A DNA stretch of 64,000 nucleotides. Source: Bacteroidota bacterium (lineage in GTDB: Bacteria; Bacteroidota; Bacteroidia; Bacteroidales; Prolixibacteraceae). Below are positions 1-8,581 of the stretch, one piece after another. The notes beneath the pieces were generated by a model. It was not told the DNA's origin. It did no database searches and saw only the letters and a program-made list of their open reading frames with translations. The position numbers and the translations under genes are program-made. The DNA is taken from NCBI GenBank assembly GCA_023251435.1, contig JAHEYU010000017.1, forward strand, positions 18,993 to 82,992, in the 5' to 3' direction. Numbering within the stretch: the stretch's first letter is position 1; every line of letters starts with the position of its first letter.

Positions 1-729
1 CTTTTTAATGTCGGCATCTTCCAGAATCAGATAAGGGTCGCTCCCACCCAATTCGAGCACCGATTTTTTCAGCACCGACCCGGCAACCGAAGCCACCGAT
101 TTGCCTGCCTGAGTGCTTCCGGTGAGAGTTACCGCTTTAATCAGCGGATTTTCAATCACTGCTTTTACCACGTTAGAACCTATCAGCAAGCTGCGAAAAA
201 CATTATCGGGGAAACCAGCTTCGCGAACCAATTGCTCAATGGCCAAAGCACAGCCTGAAACATTCGAAGCATGTTTCAAAACGCCAGTATTGCCCGCCAT
301 CAGTGCCGGAGCCAGAAACCGAAAAACCTGCCAGAACGGGAAATTCCAGGGCATCACAGCCAAAACGGTTCCAATGGGTTGGTAGGAAATATACGATTCG
401 GAAGCTTCCGTTTTAATGGATTCATTCTTCAGAAACGACCCGGCATTTTCGGCATAGAAATTACAAACCCAGGCGCATTTTTCCACTTCGCCAATCGCTT
501 CGCGTTTTACTTTTCCCATTTCAGCGACCATAATTCCGGCCAATTCCTCCTTCTTTTCGAGCAACTTTGCCTGAAGGTTTTTCATGCAAACCGCACGCAG
601 CTCAAAACTCGTCAGTTTCCACGACTGAAAAGCACGGTCAACTTTAAGTATGATTTCCTCCACTTCGGAGGATGAAAATTCACGGTATTCTTGAATGATT
701 TGGCCGGTAAATGGATTGATGGATTGCAT
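1..729 (-). CDS. NAD(P)-dependent aldehyde dehydrogenase, succinate-semialdehyde type (partial)
   Basis: The first 243 codons are visible; the C-terminal half, with the catalytic cysteine, lies beyond the left edge. The start is the ATG giving MQSINPFTGQ, typical of the YneI/GabD-like group. Visible family motifs are MPWNFPFWQVFRF (substrate and cofactor channel), the Rossmann loop TGSTQAGKSVAS, and LELGG, which carries the general-base glutamate. The family oxidises aldehydes to acids in the cytoplasm, and succinate semialdehyde is the likeliest substrate from similarity. Its neighbour 844-1944 is divergent. Function class is confident, substrate is not. Confidence 0.88.
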   Translation of the reverse strand, partial: MQSINPFTGQIIQEYREFSSSEVEEIILKVDRAFQSWKLTSFELRAVCMKNLQAKLLEKKEELAGIMVAEMGKVKREAIGEVEKCAWVCNFYAENAGSFLKNESIKTEASESYISYQPIGTVLAVMPWNFPFWQVFRFLAPALMAGNTGVLKHASNVSGCALAIEQLVREAGFPDNVFRSLLIGSNVVKAVIENPLIKAVTLTGSTQAGKSVASVAGSVLKKSVLELGGSDPYLILEDADIKK

Positions 730-843
730 AACTTCAGGATTTTTACCAAAAATAAAAAAATAAGATAAAAAGAATGCCGATTTGGTAACCCTTTCAGAAA
801 TTTATCGAATTAGCAATTACAGATAAGATTAAAACAGAACGCC

Positions 844-1944
844 ATGGACGAAAACCTCACAACACTCGCTTCATTACCTTATTCACAGGCAGAAATACTG
901 CGGTCGCTTTTATCTTCGGAAGGTATTGATTGTTTTATCGAACATGTTGATTTTCTTCAGGATGCCATAGATACCGGCGTTCGAATCCGAATTCACGAAA
1001 AGGACGCTTCGCATGCTTTCCCCATTCTTGAAAGAATGCTGGGAAATGTAACAATCGATAAGGTAAAGCGTGAGAACTATGTTTTGGTTCCAATCGATTT
1101 TTCAAGCTACTCTTTAAGGGCCGCAGTGGTTGGATTTGACATCGCCGAAAAGCTGGGTTCGAAAATGGTATTGTACCATTCGAGTCAGCGCCCCGAATTT
1201 TTAACCATTCCTTACTCCGATGTAATTGTTTATGATTCGGCACTTTTCCTGAATTACGAAATGACAGAAAAAGCGACCAATGAGAAATTCGAGGACTTCC
1301 TGATCAAACTGACAGGATTGATTGATTATGAGCGCTGGAAAGCTGCAAAACCTGAATACATTGTGAAAGTGGGCGAAGCCGAAGATGACATTCTGGCCTA
1401 CACGAATATTCATCCGCCAAGACTGGTGGTAATGGGTATTCGGGGCGGAGATGCACAGTCTGACGACCTGATCGGCTCAACGACTGCCAGCGTCATTTTT
1501 AACGCCAGAGTTCCCGTGTTAACTATTCCTGAAAAGGCGCCGGACAATTGGATACAGAATTTCAAAACTGTTGTTTACGCCACCAATTTCGAAGCGGTTG
1601 ATTTTATTGCGCTTGACAGGCTGCTGAAACTGGTAAAACCTTTCGAAACTAAAGTGATTTGTTTACATGTTAATCAGGGAAATAACGGAAAATTAGACGA
1701 AGCAATGCTTGAAGGAATGAGAGAGGCGCTGTGCGAAAAATATCCATATACCGGCTTCGATTGCAGCCTGGTGCATAGCAAGAATCTGCCTGAAGCAATT
1801 GATACTTTTATTCAGGAAAATCACATTGATGTACTTGCCCTCACCACTCATCGCCGAAATGTACTGACCCGGCTGTTCAATCCGGGAATTGCGCGCAAAC
1901 TGGTTCTACATACGAAAACACCTTTGCTTATTTTTCATGCCTGA
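844..1944 (+). CDS. Tandem universal stress protein with N-terminal DUF2007-like domain
   Basis: 366 residues in three parts. Residues 1-68 resemble the DUF2007 (putative signal-transducing) fold, with SLPYSQAEILRSLLSSEGI followed by an acidic strand region. Two UspA domains follow, at about 79-230 (opens NYVLVPIDFS) and 240-366 (opens FKTVVYATNF, ends TPLLIFHA). The first domain has a GIRGG loop near its nucleotide site; the second lacks a clear G-x2-G-x9-G ATP-binding signature, so binding may be asymmetric. Usp proteins are cytoplasmic and linked to starvation and stress survival. It is monocistronic, divergent from the aldehyde dehydrogenase. Confidence 0.85.
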   Translation: MDENLTTLASLPYSQAEILRSLLSSEGIDCFIEHVDFLQDAIDTGVRIRIHEKDASHAFPILERMLGNVTIDKVKRENYVLVPIDFSSYSLRAAVVGFDIAEKLGSKMVLYHSSQRPEFLTIPYSDVIVYDSALFLNYEMTEKATNEKFEDFLIKLTGLIDYERWKAAKPEYIVKVGEAEDDILAYTNIHPPRLVVMGIRGGDAQSDDLIGSTTASVIFNARVPVLTIPEKAPDNWIQNFKTVVYATNFEAVDFIALDRLLKLVKPFETKVICLHVNQGNNGKLDEAMLEGMREALCEKYPYTGFDCSLVHSKNLPEAIDTFIQENHIDVLALTTHRRNVLTRLFNPGIARKLVLHTKTPLLIFHA

Positions 1945-1981
1945 AAGTGAATTGGAAGCTGAAAAAGTTAGAATTGAAGCA

Positions 1982-2308
1982 TTAACGCCGAAGGTTCTCT
2001 AAAGGATTTTGCCTGGTATCGAAAATTCTGTTTATATAAACCTTTGTCTTGTCAAAACCCAACCTGTAGGTTATTTTTGAGTATCCAACTATTAGTTTTC
2101 TATATTCAAAATTTAAGTGATTAAAATCAGTATCGACCGAACCGATTTCAGTTAAGCGTTTGTCTTTTAATAACTCAATTTTTTCAACGATTTTTTTAAT
2201 GATTGCAAATGACTTTTCTTCGCCATAGATTACACTATTGAAATCGTATGCTTTTCGCAAATCGTTCAAAGCTCGCTTTGTCCAAATTATTTCCCGGAGG
2301 TTTTCCAA
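1982..2308 (-). CDS. ParE/RelE-superfamily toxin
   Basis: A 108-residue protein with the ParE-like layout: an N-terminal strand and helix (IIWTKRALNDLRKAYDF), a central helix pair, and C-terminal strands YRKLIVGYSKITYRLG and KVYINRIFDTRQNP ending in the family's typical D-x-RQNP. Members poison gyrase or cleave mRNA on ribosomes; sequence alone does not say which. The start overlaps the 3' end of the upstream antitoxin by 22 bp, which implies translational coupling. Identity as a toxin rests on fold-level similarity and on the pair architecture. Confidence 0.82.
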   Translation of the reverse strand: MENLREIIWTKRALNDLRKAYDFNSVIYGEEKSFAIIKKIVEKIELLKDKRLTEIGSVDTDFNHLNFEYRKLIVGYSKITYRLGFDKTKVYINRIFDTRQNPLENLRR

Positions 2309-2541
2309 GTTAAAATCTCCTGTTTAACTAATTGATGGGATAAAATATCTCCTTCCTGTATTTCGTTTTCCGAATCTTCAAGCATCTTATCCAATTCTAT
2401 CTGGCTCAATTTCTTCAAACCCGATTTTACTGCTTTCTCCTTTTCTAACCAAAGCAATTTTTCCAATTTCAAGATAATCTTTTCATCGGCCAGCCTGATA
2501 TATGCTTCAATAAACTCTAATTTTCTGGCTTGCAAGTCCAT
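2287..2541 (-). CDS. Antitoxin partner of the ParE-type toxin
   Basis: An 84-residue, highly charged, mostly helical protein directly upstream of and overlapping the toxin gene. The N-terminal LEFIEAYIRLADEKIILKLEKLL resembles the small helical antitoxins that accompany ParE toxins in Bacteroidota. No classical ribbon-helix-helix or HTH signature can be assigned with confidence. The C-terminal residues 50-84 (acidic, ending ILTWKTSGK) are the likely toxin-wrapping segment. A TAATTTTG box on the minus strand (2563-2570) is a candidate -7 promoter element. Confidence 0.75.
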   Translation of the reverse strand: MDLQARKLEFIEAYIRLADEKIILKLEKLLWLEKEKAVKSGLKKLSQIELDKMLEDSENEIQEGDILSHQLVKQEILTWKTSGK

Positions 2542-2604
2542 AATGTTTAATATTTTACTCCAAAATTAGTGATTAAAATTAAATCATCTGTAATCCATTA
2601 GAAT

Positions 2605-3798
2605 TTACTTCGCAATCCACTCTTCGGGATTGAGCTTCACGTTTTCCTTCCAGATTTGGAATTTAAGGACTGTTTTATCACCGTCTTCGGTACCGATTGT
2701 ACCGATTGGTTGCTTTACATTTACTTTATCGCCTGATTTTACCAGCACATTTACAAGGTTCGAATAAACCGAAAGGTATTTTCCATGACGGATAATTACA
2801 GCCATATTGCCACCGGTTACCACAAATACCCTACTCACTTCGCCGGCAAATACAGACCTTGCCATTGCACCCTGTGCAGTCGAAATGTCAACACCATTGT
2901 TCTTTACCTGAATATTCTTCAATACCGGGTGATCGTGAATACCAAAATGGTCGGTAATCACTCCCCGCTCAACCGGCCAGGGGATGCGCCGCTTGTTCTG
3001 TTCGAACTGCCCCGAAACCAGCTTTTGCTCGGGTGTCATTTCAAAACCAGCCTTGCCACTTTGCTTGGCTTTGTTAACCTCTTCGTCAATAATCCGTTGT
3101 ATTTCGCGGCTTAACTGCGCCTCAATCCTTTGCTGTTCACGCAGTTTCTTCTCAAATTCTTTTTGTTGACGCTGTAGTTTAGTCAGGTTTTGTCCCTGTT
3201 GTTTCTTCTCAACGTTTAGCTGGTCGGCTTCTTTCTTTTTACTCTGAAGAAGCGTTTCCTTTTCTGTTTTTTGCCGCTCCAGATTCTTCACTTTTACCTG
3301 AACCAAATCACGGATCCATTGAATCAGTTCTGCCTGTTTTTTGCGGTATTCGGTGTATTGACGAAGGTACATCAGGCGTTTATAGGCCTGATTAAAGCTG
3401 TTGGCTGAAAGGATAAACAGAATTTTACTGTAATTGGTCTGATTCTTCTGAGCGAATAAAATCATGTTGGCGTATTCCTTCTTCAACTCTTCCAAATCAG
3501 TATTTAAAGAACTCACCAGCCATGCATTCTGATCGATAAACTCACCCAAAACATTCACTTCCGAATTAATTCCGGTTATAAGATTGGTTCGTAATTCAAT
3601 CTGTTTGTTCAGGATTTTATATTTGTTCAGCGTTTGTTTTTCGCTCTTTTTAGCCTCTTCGAGCAGTCGGTTGGTGTACTTGATTTCTTCGTTTGTTTTT
3701 TCCTTTTTTTTACGCAATTCGTCCAGCGACTGGCCATTTAATGTAAATGTCAGAAGCGCCATCAGTATAAATATCAGGAAACTAACAGTTTTATTCAT
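2605..3798 (-). CDS. EnvC-like murein hydrolase activator (degenerate LytM/M23 domain)
   Basis: 397 residues: a signal peptide (residues 1-22), a long coiled coil rich in K, E and Q (about 25-245), and a C-terminal M23/LytM fold (about 285-397). The zinc site is broken. Where catalytic LytM proteases have HxGxD the sequence reads NNGVDI, and the C-terminal HxH motif is replaced by KFQIW. This is the pattern of EnvC-type proteins, which activate N-acetylmuramyl amidases at the septum rather than cutting peptidoglycan. It overlaps the DUF4292 lipoprotein gene upstream by 8 bp, so the two are co-translated. Confidence 0.88.
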   Translation of the reverse strand: MNKTVSFLIFILMALLTFTLNGQSLDELRKKKEKTNEEIKYTNRLLEEAKKSEKQTLNKYKILNKQIELRTNLITGINSEVNVLGEFIDQNAWLVSSLNTDLEELKKEYANMILFAQKNQTNYSKILFILSANSFNQAYKRLMYLRQYTEYRKKQAELIQWIRDLVQVKVKNLERQKTEKETLLQSKKKEADQLNVEKKQQGQNLTKLQRQQKEFEKKLREQQRIEAQLSREIQRIIDEEVNKAKQSGKAGFEMTPEQKLVSGQFEQNKRRIPWPVERGVITDHFGIHDHPVLKNIQVKNNGVDISTAQGAMARSVFAGEVSRVFVVTGGNMAVIIRHGKYLSVYSNLVNVLVKSGDKVNVKQPIGTIGTEDGDKTVLKFQIWKENVKLNPEEWIAK

Positions 3799-4684
3799 GG
3801 CCTATCTGCGTAAATTTTTCAGGTACTTTAAAGCGAACGCCCTTTTCTTCATTCATCGAAAAGTTGCTCATATTAATCTGCAATTGAATATTATTTTCGG
3901 GACTCAAAATATGAAGAAATATGTCGGCAGGATACAATTGTTTACCGACCTCGGTAAAACCAGTGAATTCTACATTCACGCTGCGCGAGTTTGCTGCATC
4001 TTCCATTTTGATTTTCCGAAGCTTAAACGAAACCGGATCGACATATAAACTTTGTCTGACAGGACCACTTGTCAATAATTTTCCATTGCCCGCCGGAGTC
4101 TTTTTAGTTTTTCGTTTCTGATCTGCAAGCACTGATTTCAAGTTTTTAACCGACTGAAGCAAATACATGCCCGATTCTGTTGAAGACTCGTAATCGCGGT
4201 TATCCTTGTCTCTCTTTTCGTCGCCAAGAGAGAAGAAATCATTCGATATAATGGCATTCACTGTTTGAAAACTAAGATCCATTCCAAACATGGAACTTAG
4301 CTGGCTGTAATCGTCGAGAAGATAATTATTTTCAAGGTAGTTAATGAATTTAACGCTGTCGGGAGTTAGCCATAGCCGGCCGACCGGAATGTTTAATTTA
4401 GTGAGCATCACAATTATCTGCTTGTCCTTTTCGGCCTGAATACTGGCCCTGAACGAAGTTTTTGATTTTCCGTTATCGAACTGGCAGCTAATTTTTTTAA
4501 CAGATAAATGTTTGTAGTCGAACGCATTGTTTTCGATATTCCTGATCAGCTTGGTGGTGCTCATCGGTTTAATAATATCGGCTGATGCAGGAATAACACG
4601 AGCTGTTTTACACGAGGACAAGCCAAGTAAAACAAAAAAAACAATCCATAAATATAACTTTCCGTTCACCGTAATTCTTCTCAC
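3791..4684 (-). CDS. DUF4292 family lipoprotein
   Basis: 297 residues with a lipoprotein signal (LLGLSSC, lipid cysteine at about 25). The body matches the Bacteroidota DUF4292 family: a beta-rich domain with conserved LNIPVGRLWLTPDSVKFINY and a C-terminal FTEVGKQLYPADI segment. The LolA/LolB-like appearance of this fold suggests a hydrophobic-ligand or lipoprotein-handling role, but no function is established. It sits between a TPR lipoprotein (7 bp away) and the EnvC-like gene (overlapping), an envelope cluster conserved in the phylum. Confidence 0.82.
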   Translation of the reverse strand: MRRITVNGKLYLWIVFFVLLGLSSCKTARVIPASADIIKPMSTTKLIRNIENNAFDYKHLSVKKISCQFDNGKSKTSFRASIQAEKDKQIIVMLTKLNIPVGRLWLTPDSVKFINYLENNYLLDDYSQLSSMFGMDLSFQTVNAIISNDFFSLGDEKRDKDNRDYESSTESGMYLLQSVKNLKSVLADQKRKTKKTPAGNGKLLTSGPVRQSLYVDPVSFKLRKIKMEDAANSRSVNVEFTGFTEVGKQLYPADIFLHILSPENNIQLQINMSNFSMNEEKGVRFKVPEKFTQIGHE

Positions 4685-4690
4685 TTTAAT

Positions 4691-6442
4691 CTATTTATCG
4701 ATGTAGCGCTGCTGCTTTATTTTTTCATTTAAAAATTCGGAAAAATCGCCTGTTTCGAGGGCTTTTTTCCACTGCTCCAATGCTTTGGGGGTTTCACCAA
4801 GCATGAATAAAATATCGCCGTAATGCTCAATAATCACCCCGCTTTTCTCGCCTCCGTTTTTCATGGCAGTTTCCATGTAAAACCTAGCAAGCGAATAATC
4901 TTTCCGCATAAACAAAACCCACGCATAAGTGTCGAGATAGGTCGGATTTTCGGGATTGGCTCTTACCGCTTTTCCGCTTAATTGCTCGGCCTTTTCAAGG
5001 TTTTCGTTCCGGAGCGAAAGATAATAGGCATAATTGTTCATTGCCAGCCAGTTATCCGGATCAAGACTAATCACTTCGTCAAAAGATTTGAACGCCTCCG
5101 CTACCCTATCCAGCTTATAATTGGCCTCGGCTTTATACAATTCAAACTGAATTTTGAGTGGTTTATTATCCAGCAGATACGTTTCGCCCTCTTTAAGAAT
5201 CTCAATCGCTTCGGTATATTTTTCGAGTTGAAGACAGGCAACAGCTTTCAAAGCATACAAAACGGGTTGATTGGGAAATAAATCAACAGCCTTCGCGGCA
5301 TCACTGTAAACAGTGTTAAAATCCAGTAAATCATTGCTGATCAATATCATTCGTTCCCAAATCAGGTAATTGTCTTTTTGCGTTTCGAGTACCTTCCGAA
5401 GCTGAGTGCGTGCTTCGGCCAACTGACCTTTCCGGATAAGATATTCGGCATAAACCGTATAAACCCGATAGTCGTCTCCATTGGTTTTCACCAGAATATC
5501 AACCAGTTCGTTTATCTGATCAGTAGTAAAAAAAGGGTCATCCTGGTCGGCTGTCATCATCAGGTAATACTGAATCTTTGTTTCAACTTCAACAGATTTA
5601 TTCAGAAAACCTTTCCGTGCATATTCCCAGGCTTTTTCCTTGTCGTCTTTTTCGCGGTAAAACGAGGTGAGCGAAAACAAAACGAAGCCATTATCGGGAT
5701 CTATTTCAAGTATTTTAAGATAATATTTCAGCGCATTGGCTTCATCCTTTTCCGACAGGTAATAATCGGCCATCAAACCATAATAGCGTGGCTCTTTCGG
5801 ATTATTATCAATTAGTTTCTGAAGTTCGGCGAGCGCTTCCTTTTTCTTTCCGGCGGCCTGGTAAATTTGTTGTTTCTCGACCGAAATCTGATCGTTGATC
5901 CCTATTTTCTTTTCGAGCTCATTGTATGCATCAATTGATAAATCGTACTTCTCTGCTGATGAAAGCAAAGCGGCGTTCATGTATAGATATTCAAGATTTT
6001 CAGGATCAATTTTGTGCAGTTGCTGGTAGAGATCGGCAGCCTTTTTATACTGTTTTCCCTGCTGATAAATCTGGGCTAGCAATATTTTGTACCATTTATT
6101 TTCAGGATCGATATTGATAGCTTTTTCGAGCAACAACGAAGAGCTGGTCTGGTCGCCATTACTGCTGTGAATTTTAGCCAGTTCGAACATGGCCGAAGAC
6201 GAATTCGGATTGATTTCAAGGCACTTCGAAAATAAAGAGATGGCAGCCTGTTGGTTGCCGATCATCTTTTGTTTCAATGCATCGATGAAAGTATATTCAA
6301 ATTCATTTTTTTCATCGTCCGAAATGGTTTGTTCGGGCATTTCAGATTTGGCCTGAATGTCGGTTTTTGCTTGCTTTTGTGCTGTTTTGCACGAAGTGGC
6401 CAAAACTGAAACAATGGCTATTAGCACTAAGTATTTATTCAT
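4691..6442 (-). CDS. TPR-repeat lipoprotein
   Basis: The start is placed at the ATG at 6442, giving MNKYLVLIAIVSVLATSC, a signal peptide with lipobox cysteine. An in-frame upstream ATG would run into dut and lacks a signal sequence. The mature protein of about 560 residues is nearly all tetratricopeptide repeats (for example AMFELAKIHSSNGDQTSS, NYAYYLSLRNENLEKAEQL), at least ten in number. It is probably a periplasm-facing scaffold on the outer membrane. It lies 7 bp after dut and 6 bp before the DUF4292 gene, so it is firmly in the operon. The binding partner is unknown. Confidence 0.85.
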   Translation of the reverse strand: MNKYLVLIAIVSVLATSCKTAQKQAKTDIQAKSEMPEQTISDDEKNEFEYTFIDALKQKMIGNQQAAISLFSKCLEINPNSSSAMFELAKIHSSNGDQTSSSLLLEKAINIDPENKWYKILLAQIYQQGKQYKKAADLYQQLHKIDPENLEYLYMNAALLSSAEKYDLSIDAYNELEKKIGINDQISVEKQQIYQAAGKKKEALAELQKLIDNNPKEPRYYGLMADYYLSEKDEANALKYYLKILEIDPDNGFVLFSLTSFYREKDDKEKAWEYARKGFLNKSVEVETKIQYYLMMTADQDDPFFTTDQINELVDILVKTNGDDYRVYTVYAEYLIRKGQLAEARTQLRKVLETQKDNYLIWERMILISNDLLDFNTVYSDAAKAVDLFPNQPVLYALKAVACLQLEKYTEAIEILKEGETYLLDNKPLKIQFELYKAEANYKLDRVAEAFKSFDEVISLDPDNWLAMNNYAYYLSLRNENLEKAEQLSGKAVRANPENPTYLDTYAWVLFMRKDYSLARFYMETAMKNGGEKSGVIIEHYGDILFMLGETPKALEQWKKALETGDFSEFLNEKIKQQRYIDK

Positions 6443-6449
6443 TTGCTGT

Positions 6450-6884
6450 TTAATTTTTGCCGGTGTGTCCAAAACCACCAGCTCCGCGTTCTGTTTCCTC
6501 CAATATTTCAACCTGCTCCCAGCCAATGTGTTCGTGCCGGGCAATTACCATCTGGCAAATGCGCTCGCCATGTTGGATTACAAATTCCTCGCCCGACAAA
6601 TTAATCAGGATCGCACATATTTCGCCGCGATAATCGGCATCAATTGTTCCGGGCGAATTTAATACAGTAATCCCTTTTTTAATTGCCAATCCACTCCTCG
6701 GGCGTATCTGAGCTTCGTAACCAACCGGTAATTCGATGAACAAACCCGTTGGCACAAGTGCTCTTTCAAGCGGTTTTAATACAATCGGTTCGGTGAGATT
6801 GGCGCGTATATCCATGCCTGCAGAATGAATGGTACTATATTCTGGCAGCGGATTATTGGATTGATTTACAATTTTTACGATCAT
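6450..6884 (-). CDS. dut: dUTP diphosphatase
   Basis: The start ATG at 6884 gives [10 protein letters not shown] and a 144-residue protein, the normal trimeric dUTPase length. An upstream in-frame ATG would add 32 unrelated residues and was not used. All five family motifs are present: [33 protein letters not shown] and the P-loop-like GAGGFGHTG near the C-terminus. It hydrolyses dUTP to dUMP and pyrophosphate, keeping uracil out of DNA and supplying thymidylate synthesis. It leads the dut - TPR - DUF4292 - EnvC run. Confidence 0.96.
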   Translation of the reverse strand: MIVKIVNQSNNPLPEYSTIHSAGMDIRANLTEPIVLKPLERALVPTGLFIELPVGYEAQIRPRSGLAIKKGITVLNSPGTIDADYRGEICAILINLSGEEFVIQHGERICQMVIARHEHIGWEQVEILEETERGAGGFGHTGKN

Positions 6885-6983
6885 TTTACGATGGTTCTGG
6901 TTCACTAAATAAAAAAATTTAAAGTCGCTAAGATATGGATTTATACCCGGAATGAAACATCCGACCGATGCAATTAACAATAT

Positions 6984-8120
6984 TTAGCAGGATTCAACTA
7001 CCATAAAATCAGCCATTATTTTGTCTGAAATAAACAATCCTTCAGGACTTAAGCGAACTGTTCCCGAGGTATTTATTATATGACCTGAATGTGAATATTT
7101 CTCTGTCAATTTCTGAAAATGTGAGTAATACTTTACCGAAAATTCAGCCTGAACAGCCGTTTCGGAAATACCCCATATTGTTCGCAAACCGGTAATGATA
7201 AAATCGTTGTATCGATCCTGTTCTGTTAAAAACTCGGTTTCAGAATAAGCCTGGTTGTTCTCCAGTCCATCGAGATATTTGGCAATGGAGGAAACATTCC
7301 AGCGACGGCTTGCCAGATCGTAAGAATGTGCTGACGGGCCAATTCCGAGGTATTTTTTGCTTTTCCAATACGACGAATTGTGCTGCGAATAAAGTCCCGG
7401 CTTGCTGAAATTTGAAATTTCGTAATGCTCGAATCCTGCTTCTTTCAGTATTTTAATAAGCATCTCAAATTGCTGAACACTAAGTTCATCGGACAATTCT
7501 TTCAGGATTCCTTTTTTGAGCTGCTCGTAAAATACAGTTCCTTCGTGGTAAGTGAGGTTATAGGCCGAAATATGCTGAACATCCAGCTCAACTGCAATGC
7601 GCACATTCCGCTCCCATTCGTCGATGGTTTGATTGGGCAAACCGTAAATAAGATCGATGCTGATATTCGAAAAGCCGGCCCTTTTTGCCCATTTGACAGA
7701 TTGAAGTGCCTGCATAACGCCATGACGGCGGTTCATAAGTTTCAGGTCGGACTCGGAAAATGACTGAACTCCCATACTAAGCCGGTTGAAACCAATTTGT
7801 TTTAAAGCCGAAAATATGGCCTGGGTGAGATCATCGGGATTTGCTTCGAGTGTTATCTCAGCATTTTCAGCAACCCGATAATGTTTTCTAATCGTATCCA
7901 GAAGATCTTTTAACTCATCAATAAGCAGAACAGAGGGTGTTCCACCGCCAAAATAGATTGTATTTATTTCTTCGGAAATCAATTCTGATGCCCTGCTTTG
8001 CAATTCCTTTTTTAATCCGGCCAATAACCTTGATTTCTGGCTCAGATCGGTCGATTTAAAGAAATCGCAATAATGGCAACGCTTTCGGCAAAATGGGATG
8101 TGAATGTAGATTCCGGCCAA
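6984..8120 (-). CDS. hemW: Radical SAM heme chaperone HemW (HemN-like)
   Basis: 378 residues, the length of HemW rather than full HemN. The N-terminal IHIPFCRKRCHYCDF holds the CxxxCxxC [4Fe-4S] motif, followed by YFGGGTPS and the SMGVQSFSESDL block of the coproporphyrinogen-oxidase-like group. A C-terminal HemW domain is present. The family binds heme and passes it to targets, and is not the oxygen-independent coproporphyrinogen oxidase it is often annotated as. It is 12 bp downstream of the Rrf2 regulator. Confidence 0.92.
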   Translation of the reverse strand: MAGIYIHIPFCRKRCHYCDFFKSTDLSQKSRLLAGLKKELQSRASELISEEINTIYFGGGTPSVLLIDELKDLLDTIRKHYRVAENAEITLEANPDDLTQAIFSALKQIGFNRLSMGVQSFSESDLKLMNRRHGVMQALQSVKWAKRAGFSNISIDLIYGLPNQTIDEWERNVRIAVELDVQHISAYNLTYHEGTVFYEQLKKGILKELSDELSVQQFEMLIKILKEAGFEHYEISNFSKPGLYSQHNSSYWKSKKYLGIGPSAHSYDLASRRWNVSSIAKYLDGLENNQAYSETEFLTEQDRYNDFIITGLRTIWGISETAVQAEFSVKYYSHFQKLTEKYSHSGHIINTSGTVRLSPEGLFISDKIMADFMVVESC

Positions 8121-8132
8121 AATAATGAAGGA

Positions 8133-8576
8133 TTAAAGTCTTATAAGGTCTTCCAATCCATCCATGTCGCCCAGAATTTCTTCGATCGAGGTATCTTTAT
8201 AGAATTGCATTAATTGAGCGCGAATCGGTCCAAAACGACTATGAACCGGACATGGCTTTTCATTGTTTTCGTGCGTTGAGCATGGCTGTAAACCAATCAG
8301 GCAATTCCTGAAAAAGTCTTCTCCATCAACAATTCTCACAATATCGTAAAGCGATATATCGCTTGGTTTTCTGCCCAACCCAAAACCGCCATTTGGACCC
8401 TTGGTCGAAACTAAAATCTTCTGTTTAACCAGGTTTTGCAAAATTTTTCCCAAAAAGGGTGTTGGAATTAATAAATCGGCTGAAATTTTTTTGATACCAA
8501 TTTTAGTTCCTTCTTCTGAAAATTTTCCCAGATAGATGAGCGCTCTTACCGCATATTTACACGTATTGGATAGCAT
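8133..8576 (-). CDS. Rrf2-family transcriptional regulator with cysteine cluster
   Basis: 147 residues starting MLSNTCKYAVRALIYL, the usual Rrf2 winged-helix opening, with the recognition region STKGPNGGFGL. Cysteines at about 92, 99 and 109 (CX6CX9C) match the Fe-S ligand arrangement of sensory Rrf2 members such as IscR and NsrR, so iron-sulfur, redox or NO sensing is inferred. It lies 5 bp after the iron-sulfur protein LutB and 12 bp before the Fe-S enzyme HemW. Regulation of that neighbourhood is plausible but not shown. Confidence 0.9.
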   Translation of the reverse strand: MLSNTCKYAVRALIYLGKFSEEGTKIGIKKISADLLIPTPFLGKILQNLVKQKILVSTKGPNGGFGLGRKPSDISLYDIVRIVDGEDFFRNCLIGLQPCSTHENNEKPCPVHSRFGPIRAQLMQFYKDTSIEEILGDMDGLEDLIRL

Positions 8577-8581
8577 AGGTT

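Noticed and set aside
6443-6544. Upstream start for the TPR lipoprotein
   Set aside because: It would overlap dut and hide the lipoprotein signal that begins at 6442.
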